Positions 19,201 through 23,096 of a stretch of DNA of 23,096 bases are shown here, one piece after another; position 1 is the first letter of the stretch; the number at the start of each line of letters is the position of its first letter. The DNA lies in NCBI GenBank assembly GCA_049585815.1, contig JBAVAR010000017.1, positions 1 through 23,096 of the forward strand, read 5' to 3'. The DNA comes from DATLSM01 sp049585815. GTDB lineage: Bacteria; Actinomycetota; Thermoleophilia; Solirubrobacterales; 70-9. A program made the position numbers and the translations under genes. A model generated the notes under the pieces. That model searched no databases, was not told the origin of the DNA, and was given only the letters and a program-made list of their open reading frames with translations.

Positions 19201-19346
19201 TCTGCGTAGAGGGAGCTGAAATGGGCGGGGGTGAATTCGGCGACTGGAATCGTTCCAGCCGAAACATAGGTGAAGGCCGCGGAGGCGAAGGTTGGAGCGA
19301 GGGAAAACCAAGATGCCGAGACGCAGAGCGCCGCGAGAACGCGCAT
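16242..19346 (-). CDS. Secreted double NHL-propeller protein with four Fn3-like domains
   Basis: First gene of the operon, 1034 residues from the ATG at 19346. That start is chosen because it begins directly with a signal peptide (MRVLAALCVSASWFSLAPTF then ASA). The frame is open further upstream, with possible starts at 19424 and 19469, but those give long non-hydrophobic leaders, and anything beyond 19767 would overlap the divergent regulator. Layout: an NHL propeller (about 30-350, blades like SVAVDNSTGDVYVADSNNRV); Fn3-like domain 1 (352-448); a second propeller (450-690) with a Cys loop (EVCTSGCQAG); and Fn3-like domains 2-4 (693-790, 797-892, 894-990). The tail has CKHGFVEKHGRCVKK followed by His/Arg-rich residues. 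Unlike the next two propeller proteins it has no CRAYELVS or DECHGAG module. The sequence shows export and repeats; adhesion or matrix scaffolding is inference. Confidence 0.86.
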   Translation of the reverse strand: MRVLAALCVSASWFSLAPTFASAAFTYVSAGTIPVAEFTPAHFSSLYAESVAVDDHNGHIYVADSNSGEILDYSSAADTEPELWTGSNTPDGSFGEGRLSVAVDNSTGDVYVADSNNRVIDKFDQNGNLITSFGDTSPSPNGQLAGLATPAESFYPDLGYYFGSWAIAVDQTTHDLYVVDGGHEVIDVFDENGAYQRDVTADPEGLYGREFGEVDTNGIAVSATTGDLYVGNYTQFGAGVYEFDSAGNYVSTWNGGMLPNGAASETPNGNFGGFYALTSLATEDATGHLFVYSQEHAAVDIFDPSGNFIAPQINADVPGGQGIAIDQATGDLYLSEGYVSNGPAVQVFKPVIVPDVSVQSASNVSATTATFSGHVDPVGGGEITACRFEYGTTISYGRSAPCAEGSSFSAPSDVDAEVEGLSPGTHYHYRLIATNANGDNAAIGSFSTLARYEYSRNIGSTGSGAGQLLDPSDVAVDETTGDIYVADTGNHRVVKFNSSGQFLGAWGWGVSDGKGSSEVCTSGCQAGIAGGGPGQFTTPSFIEVDNSSGESAGDVYVADTADNVVQKFDPSGQLVTSWGSGGATSYAEGIAGIAVESNGHLIVQAGSGQGIDVDAFGSVFGGPVAIDRATGERFSVSGEEIQAYSSANALLEVFGAGHLTFAQGLAFEAMSHRIYVANSGADAVSLFVPRAVPEVSTGPAAKVSQTSVTVTGKVNPGEEGSVKACYFEYGTTEAYDLGSVPCSPAAPISTSTEVSAELPGLTPFITYHYRLVTVNSDGTNFPSYGRDLTVTPNAGQAPTIGSVTAGDLTPTTATLMGEITPNLAPTTYRIQYGTTGAYGEQTLPSESIGEGASPLQITTELSNLEPATTYHFRLLAINFSGVADGPDGTFTTPDSPVVSAGSATAITPTSANISAGIRPGFRDTTYHFEYGPTTGYGSKTPESGSIGSDNAVHAAVTTLSGLTPATTFHYRVVATNSIGAASGPDQTFTTGAEPTVVQKPVTCKHGFVEKHGRCVKKPHPHRGHRRRKHHRGSR

Positions 19347-19604
19347 CGCTCGTCTTGTCGAACCCGAGGTCGCGGTATCGGGGGTCGGCTCCGTATGCCG
19401 GACTCCGGAAGGGGCGATGATCATCGAGGCGCCGGTGGCGCCTCCGCGGTCCCTGCCAAGTACCCTCATCCCATGTCTCAAATTTCCCCGACTCCCTGGT
19501 CCGGGTTGCGGCGTTGCGAGAACGGAAACGCGATGCCGGACGTCTCTTTGAGTGCTCTTCTCCCGTTGACGCACCCGGCTCTTGCTAGTTGAGTCAGAGT
19601 GCCG

Positions 19605-19635
19605 GACAAGCAAAGCATCGATCGGATCGCTTGTC
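19605..19635. promoter_or_regulatory. Interrupted palindrome, candidate regulator operator
   Basis: Perfect 7-base inverted arms, GACAAGC at 19605-19611 and GCTTGTC at 19629-19635, are separated by 17 bases that contain CGATCG. The site lies between a divergent TetR-type gene and the operon it could control, the usual place for a TetR-family operator. The right arm overlaps a TTGACA box reading toward the operon. Binding by this regulator is inferred; the arm-to-arm spacing is wider than in many TetR operators. Confidence 0.5.
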
Positions 19636-19637
19636 AA
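19609..19637 (-). promoter_or_regulatory. Candidate promoter for the surface-protein operon
   Basis: On the minus strand TTGACA (19637-19632) is a perfect -35 match. Seventeen bases on, TTTGCT (19614-19609) is a weak -10 (3 of 6). It overlaps the palindrome, so a bound repressor would block it. It lies about 260 bases above the chosen first start, which is long. The -35 is seen directly; promoter activity is not shown. Confidence 0.4.
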
Positions 19638-19766
19638 GGCCATTACTTTTGAGTTTCGGTGAAACGATCTGGGATTGGGAAGCCTCGGCTCCCCCGGAGG
19701 AGGGTCCCCAGCCGTTGTGGGACCGCTGTCATCGAGATTACTTTGAGCCACCATAAGGTCCGAGTG

Positions 19767-21083
19767 ATGCGTCCTCCCTCCCAGCGGGACCAGCCGGAGC
19801 CGCTCTTTCCAAAACTTCCGCACGGGCGGAGCGGAATGAGTTCGCGAGAGGTCACTTCCCATCAGAGAGAGCGGCTCATGGGCGCGGTGATGCACGCGGT
19901 CAAGGTGCATGGATACCCGTCGACGAGCGTGCGGGAGATCACCTCCTTGGCAGGAGTCTCCAATTCGACCTTCTACGGTCAGTTCGGTTCGTTGGACGAC
20001 TGTTTTCTGAGCGCCTTCGATTCGATCGTCGCCGGCGAAGTTGAGCAGATCAGAAGCTCCTTCCTGGCGGAGTCCGGATACAAGCGACAGCTGCGTTCGG
20101 CTTTTGAGACCTACCTCGATATCGCAGTCGACCAGCCCGATCGCACCCGATTCGTTGTCCTCGAATCCCTGCGCCTGGGCGCGGTAGGCCTAGCCAGCCA
20201 GCAACGGGTGTCTGAGATCTATGAGGGCCTGGTTTCCCGAGCATCGGTGGATTCAGATGGACAACAAGCGATCTCGGAGTTGGCGATCAGAGCAATTGTC
20301 GGCGGAATTCGCAGCCTCCTGCAACGGCGGGTCAGAAGCGGTGAGGTGAAGGAGCTACGCCAGCACATCGACGTGCTGCTCGCTTGGGGTTTCTCCTACC
20401 GGATGAGCGCGAACCTCGACGCCCTGGACCTCGCGCAGAGGCAACCTCGTCTACCACCGATCGGCCAACCTGCCGCAGACGAGGTGTGGGATGAACGCCC
20501 AGACAGCATCCGTGATCGCACGAGGCTGACACAGCGGGAGCGGATGGTGCGAGGCGCCGCCATGGTGGTTGCTGAAAATGGCTACGGGAAGCTCAGCATC
20601 CCGGCGATCACCGGTGCCGCCGGGGTCTCAAATCAGACCTTCTATGAGCACTTCTCCAGCGCCCAAGAGGCATTTCTGGAGGCGATCGACGTGATTGGGC
20701 TGCACGCTGCAACCCGGGTCGGGACAGCGGCGGAGCTCGCCGACGGTTGGGTCGAGAGGCTCCTCTCCGGCCTAGCCCGGCTTCTGATCTTCCTTGCGAC
20801 GAACCCTCTGACCGCAAGGCTTCCGTTCATCGAGGCACCTGCGGCCGGATCGGAGGGACTGGATCGGGTCGGGATGCTCGTCGACGGCATGGTGGCGCTG
20901 TTTGACCTGAAGAATATTCCGGCCGAGGTGGGGCATCCCCTGGCCGATGTGGTTATTGAGGCGATCGCCGGCGGTATCTACGCCGTAATACAGCGCGAGA
21001 TCGCCGGGGGGCGGACGGAGGCCCTACCAGACCTTCTGCCTGAGATCGCGTTTATCGCGCTGGCCCCCTTTGTCGGAACATAG
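19767..21083 (+). CDS. Tandem (double) TetR-family transcriptional regulator
   Basis: Protein of 438 residues, about twice the usual 190-230 of TetR regulators. It has two complete N-terminal-type helix-turn-helix domains. The first (about 33-82) contains REITSLAGVSNSTFYGQFGS. The second (about 255-305) contains ITGAAGVSNQTFYEHFSS. Each is followed by a helical region of the kind that binds ligand or forms dimers. The likely role is DNA binding, possibly as a single-chain pseudo-dimer, with control of the divergent surface-protein operon. The start is uncertain: ATG at 19767 has AAGG upstream, while ATG at 19836 has GGAG a few bases before it and would still keep both domains. An upstream in-frame ATG at 19659 is less likely. 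The 3' end overlaps the orphan VapB-like frame on the other strand by 32 bases. Family assignment is firm; the target is inferred from position. Confidence 0.9.
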   Translation: MRPPSQRDQPEPLFPKLPHGRSGMSSREVTSHQRERLMGAVMHAVKVHGYPSTSVREITSLAGVSNSTFYGQFGSLDDCFLSAFDSIVAGEVEQIRSSFLAESGYKRQLRSAFETYLDIAVDQPDRTRFVVLESLRLGAVGLASQQRVSEIYEGLVSRASVDSDGQQAISELAIRAIVGGIRSLLQRRVRSGEVKELRQHIDVLLAWGFSYRMSANLDALDLAQRQPRLPPIGQPAADEVWDERPDSIRDRTRLTQRERMVRGAAMVVAENGYGKLSIPAITGAAGVSNQTFYEHFSSAQEAFLEAIDVIGLHAATRVGTAAELADGWVERLLSGLARLLIFLATNPLTARLPFIEAPAAGSEGLDRVGMLVDGMVALFDLKNIPAEVGHPLADVVIEAIAGGIYAVIQREIAGGRTEALPDLLPEIAFIALAPFVGT

Positions 21084-21204
21084 GAGCACCGCGGCGAACG
21101 TGGTCTTCGATCGCGGCCTCTACGGCCTCGGTCCTCGACTCGCCAGGGTGACGGGCCATGAACGAGTGCATGAGATGCTGATCGAGGTCAAGCGTGGTTC
21201 GCAT
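21052..21204 (-). pseudogene. Orphan VapB-type antitoxin remnant
   Basis: From the ATG at 21204 the frame gives 50 residues beginning MRTTLDLDQHLMHSFMARH, then ESRTEAVEAAIEDHVRR. This matches the start of short VapB antitoxins (MRTTLDLDxxL...TKTEAVxxALEE). The C-terminal part that normally binds the toxin is missing or replaced by unrelated residues (GAPMFRQRGPAR), and the end runs into the regulator gene. No PIN-domain toxin follows it. Its sequence differs from the intact antitoxin at 21987-22238. It is probably a decayed toxin-antitoxin locus, although a small functional DNA-binding peptide cannot be excluded. Confidence 0.55.
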
Positions 21205-21577
21205 GGCAAAAGGATTTGGCGTCGCACCGGATCCCGGGGCAACGGTCGAATTGGATGTGCCCGGCGTGGCAGCTAGATTCGCCGCCCCAGTCTCTCGCCT
21301 CTCCTCCCCTAACATCGGTGAACTGGTGCTGGTCTGGGCCGACGTTGGTGCCGAGGTTCAGGACCCCCTTGGCGGTGTAGAGCTCCAGCGGGGTCGGCAG
21401 GTAACCGCCCTTTGCCTCACAGCGTTCTGCGGCTGCTTCGACGCCTTCGATCGGTGGGTTTGAGTGGGAGTCAAAGCAGACTCTCCTGATCAGCGTCGTG
21501 CCAGTCGGGCAACAAAAGCACTGTTAGAAGCGGCCTCGCAAACTCTGCGCCCTCTGCCGGCGGCGGACACACTCGCG
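21205..21577. other. Gene-poor stretch between regulator and vapBC
   Basis: Apart from the broken lectin-like fragment at 21313-21512, I see no gene here. On the minus strand the fragment's frame runs on without homology through 21205-21312. Bases 21513-21577 hold nothing recognisable. Together with the VapB remnant this looks like a site where pieces have accumulated. Confidence 0.5.
21313..21512 (-). pseudogene. Broken internal copy of lectin-like surface gene
   Basis: Reading minus, the segment encodes CPTGTTLIRRVCFDSHSN, then the ERCEAKGGYLPTPLEL and GPDQHQF blocks. It is almost identical in residues and bases to 22560-22745, the cysteine domain of the intact gene at 22432-23064. A TAA lies in frame just upstream (near 21520). 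The signal peptide, the repeat region and everything after QFTDV are missing. It is therefore a 200-base internal fragment with no start, closer to the 22432-23064 copy than to the one at 1-542. Confidence 0.85.
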
Positions 21578-21985
21578 TTAGCCAAAGGGATTCTGAACCC
21601 GCACTCCTGCGTAATCCTGACCGTCGCTCAGGTCCTCTGAGATGACGGTGTCGCAGCCGAGGGAGCGGGCGGCCTCGAGGATCGCCGCGTCCCAGTAGGA
21701 GATGCCGAAGCGATGGTGAGTCGCGATGGCGGCGAGCACCAAGCGACGGTCGATATCTGCCAGCGGGAAGCGCAGAAAGGATTCGACGAGTTTCGCCGCC
21801 TGCTCGTGGGTGAGCGGGTCGGGGCGCCCCTCGCGAGTTGCCTCGACGTAGAACTCCTGGAGAACCTGGCCCGAGAGCGCCAGATCGCGCTCGGCGAGGA
21901 TTCCGCGAGCGCGATCGGCCTTGGGCTGCTCCTGCGGATCGCGCGAAACGGCGTAGAGCAGGACGTTGGTGTCGACGAACCGCAA
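21578..21985 (-). CDS. vapC: VapC-type PIN-domain toxin
   Basis: PIN-domain ribonuclease of 135 residues from a TTG at 21985. The expected acidic residues are present: Asp5 in VDTNVLLYAV, Glu44 in LQEFY, Asp99 in YWDAAILEAA and Asp118 in SEDL. VapC toxins cleave RNA (often tRNA) with magnesium and are held inactive by VapB. The TTG start lies one base after the antitoxin stop, so translation is coupled. No clear ribosome site precedes it, and a longer frame reaches 22123 but overlaps the antitoxin with non-PIN residues. Length and motif spacing are normal, so it looks intact. The RNA target cannot be read from the sequence. Confidence 0.88.
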   Translation of the reverse strand: MRFVDTNVLLYAVSRDPQEQPKADRARGILAERDLALSGQVLQEFYVEATREGRPDPLTHEQAAKLVESFLRFPLADIDRRLVLAAIATHHRFGISYWDAAILEAARSLGCDTVISEDLSDGQDYAGVRVQNPFG

Positions 21986-21986
21986 G

Positions 21987-22238
21987 TTAGGGACGGTTCG
22001 GCTTCGCTTGCCGTAAATACAGCTCGTCGCGATCCAGCCGGTCGCCAGCGCTGAAGTTGTTGATTTCGCCGAAAACCTCTCTCTGCTGGTCCTCCAGGCG
22101 CGAGAACTCCGCCTCCCCCCCACTCAGCGAGCGCAGGTAGGCGGCGACAAGGGCGCTGAGCGAGCTTTCGTCTTCCGCGGCCCGGACCCGGGCCGCGCGA
22201 TAGACATCATCTGGAAGCGAAACGGTAACGTTTTTCAC
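21987..22238 (-). CDS. vapB: VapB-type ribbon-helix-helix antitoxin
   Basis: Protein of 83 residues from a GTG at 22238. The N-terminus MKNVTVSLPDDVYRAARVRA is a typical ribbon-helix-helix DNA-binding strand and helix. The C-terminal half (about 45-83) is charged and would wrap the toxin. It neutralises the adjacent PIN toxin and probably represses its own promoter. No ribosome site is seen before the GTG; a leaderless transcript or a site within the TGTGA-rich upstream region is possible. Downstream overlap with the toxin is nil, with a one-base gap to the chosen TTG. The family call is based on the motif and on gene order. Confidence 0.85.
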   Translation of the reverse strand: MKNVTVSLPDDVYRAARVRAAEDESSLSALVAAYLRSLSGGEAEFSRLEDQQREVFGEINNFSAGDRLDRDELYLRQAKPNRP

Positions 22239-22239
22239 G

Positions 22240-22250
22240 TACTCACAGTA
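22240..22250. promoter_or_regulatory. Small palindrome ahead of vapB, candidate autoregulatory site
   Basis: TACT and AGTA form a perfect inverted repeat around CAC, ending 2 bases before the antitoxin GTG. The motif TGTGA appears twice close by on the minus strand (about 22244-22256). Ribbon-helix-helix antitoxins usually bind short repeated half-sites next to their own start, so this is a reasonable operator, but the arms are short and could be chance. Confidence 0.3.
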
Positions 22251-22431
22251 TCACAGCCTCACAAGATTCAGGCTGCCGGAGCAGGAGTGGTTGTGCAAGC
22301 GGGCGTTGGCATTGCCGGCGATCCGCTCCCCTTTTGGAGGTATCCGGGCAATCGATACTGCCGCCCAAAGCCAAGAGCACCGAGGAGTCGGATCTCGACG
22401 CCATCCCCAGCGCTTGTTTTCTCGGGTCCCC

Positions 22432-23064
22432 CTACCGCACCAACGGATAGACGCAGTAGTAAGACGATTCCCCGTTGGCATCAAATTCATAGGGTGGCCC
22501 GACCCCGTCAACGACGACGGTCTTTTCCAGGCTGCCCGAGCCGACCGTGCCGTAGAGGGCATCGCTGAACTGGTGCTGGTCTGGGCCGACGTTGGTGCCG
22601 AGGTTTAGGACCCCCTTGGCGGTGTAGAGCTCAAGCGGGGTGGGCAGGTAGCCGCCCTTTGCCTCACAGCGTTCGGCGGCTGCTTCGACGCCTTCGATTG
22701 GCGGATTTGAGTGGGAGTCAAAGCAGACCCCCCTGATCAGGGTCGTCCCCGAGGGACAGGCGGCTTCGTGCTTATCGAGGCGCTGGGCTTCGGTGGCGTT
22801 GGATGAGCTCGCCGCGGAGGGCACGGTGCCAAGCGCAGCCATGTTGATGTTTTGGCCGGTGATCGTTGCTTCGGCGACTTTGGCGCCGGTGACCGAGCCG
22901 TTGGCGAGCTTGCCGTTGGTCACCGCCTTGGCCTGCAGCTGGCGGGTGCCTACCGAGTTGCGGGGGACTCTCAGGGCGTAGGCGCTTCCCCCCAAGAGCA
23001 CGAACATGCAAAGCGTGGAGAGGACGTTTGCGTAGGTCAGCTTGCCTTTTAGCCTTGCCTTCAT
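22432..23064 (-). CDS. Small exported lectin-like surface protein
   Basis: Complete 210-residue protein. The ATG at 23064 is preceded by AAGGAG at a spacing of 10. A basic start and LCMFVLLGGSAYA (residues 18-30) give a signal peptide or anchor. Residues 34-78 are degenerate repeats (SVGTRQLQ, VTNGKLANG, VTGAKVAEA, ITGQNI). The domain at 103-210 contains CPSGTTLIRGVCF, ERCEAKGGYLPTPLEL and a late SSYYCVYP, giving four cysteines for probable disulfides. This looks like a small lectin-like or DUF1566/FGE-like fold, but no sugar- or metal-binding triad is certain. It is the paralogue of the gene at 1-542 and the parent type of the fragment at 21313-21512. It lies 193 bases upstream of vapB on the same strand. 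That gap has no clear terminator, so read-through into vapBC is possible. The binding target is unknown. Confidence 0.9.
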   Translation of the reverse strand: MKARLKGKLTYANVLSTLCMFVLLGGSAYALRVPRNSVGTRQLQAKAVTNGKLANGSVTGAKVAEATITGQNINMAALGTVPSAASSSNATEAQRLDKHEAACPSGTTLIRGVCFDSHSNPPIEGVEAAAERCEAKGGYLPTPLELYTAKGVLNLGTNVGPDQHQFSDALYGTVGSGSLEKTVVVDGVGPPYEFDANGESSYYCVYPLVR

Positions 23065-23096
23065 CTGAATCTAGCTCCTTGCTTTGCGTTGGAAGA

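Larger units (their letters stand above)
19347..19766. other. Divergent intergenic region between operon and TetR-type regulator
   Basis: About 420 bases separate the two chosen starts. The region holds a 31-bp interrupted palindrome (19605-19635) and a TTGACA box. It also holds a near-repeat, ATTACTTTTGAG at 19642-19653 and ATTACTTTGAG at 19737-19747. The 260 bases between the palindrome and 19346 would form a long leader for the operon. The frame is open there, so a longer first protein is not excluded. I see no RNA gene in it. Confidence 0.6.

Noticed and set aside
19659..19766. Upstream ATG for the TetR-type gene at 19659
   Set aside because: It would add 36 basic residues not expected in TetR proteins and lies close to the proposed operator. 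A ribosome-site-like AAGG precedes 19767, and GGAG precedes 19836.
19347..19910. N-terminal extension of the first operon gene up to 19910
   Set aside because: It would place about 190 low-complexity, basic residues ahead of the signal peptide and overlap the divergent regulator and the candidate promoter. A shorter start at 19346 fits an exported protein, although 19424 or 19469 remain possible.
21578..22123. Longer 181-residue form of the PIN toxin
   Set aside because: The extra 46 residues overlap the antitoxin gene in another frame and do not resemble any PIN N-terminus. The PIN fold begins at RFVDTN, right after the TTG at 21985.
22251..22431. Possible intrinsic terminator or small gene between the lectin-like gene and vapB
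   Set aside because: Only weak stems (for example GTCG/CGAC) without a T-run are present, and the open frames there lack any recognisable protein.

Overview
The window (about 23 kb, high GC) looks like chromosomal DNA from an actinobacterium, most likely class Thermoleophilia (Solirubrobacterales-like). I infer this from protein style. Very large secreted NHL/fibronectin-III-like proteins carry CPNxxVRQQT...DCRAYELVS and DECHGAG motifs. The proteins end in Cys plus Arg/Lys/His-rich tails, and small surface proteins begin with PRNSVGTRQLQ-type repeats. No marker gene is present, so the taxonomic call is an inference.

Layout. Positions 1-19346 hold one long minus-strand gene series. In transcription order these are a two-propeller/four-Fn3 protein (16242-19346), a propeller/Fn3/CRAYELVS/TolB-like protein (12058-16242), a four-repeat cysteine-paired protein (9203-12061), a giant 1848-residue propeller/Fn3/CRAYELVS protein (3660-9206), a second four-repeat protein (587-3667) and a small lectin-like surface protein cut by the left edge (1-542). 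Four of the five junctions overlap by 1 to 8 bases, so this reads as a translationally coupled operon for cell-surface or extracellular proteins. Its middle looks like a duplicated two-gene module, and several members carry domains inserted inside other domains.

A divergently transcribed regulator made of two TetR-type halves (19767-21083, plus strand) faces the operon across a spacer of about 420 bp. The spacer holds a 31-bp interrupted palindrome overlapping a consensus -35 box that points toward the operon. Downstream lies a junk-like stretch with an orphan VapB-like antitoxin remnant (21052-21204) and a broken copy of the lectin-like gene (21313-21512). A compact vapBC toxin-antitoxin pair follows (21578-22238), and then an intact paralogue of the left-edge lectin-like gene (22432-23064). 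The whole operon, regulator and vapBC are therefore bracketed by same-orientation paralogous copies.

Working model (inference): the tandem TetR protein controls a set of exported, disulfide-containing, basic-tailed adhesive or matrix proteins. No enzyme is recognisable in the operon, and the ligands are unknown. I saw no tRNA, rRNA, CRISPR, insertion sequence or convincing intrinsic terminator.
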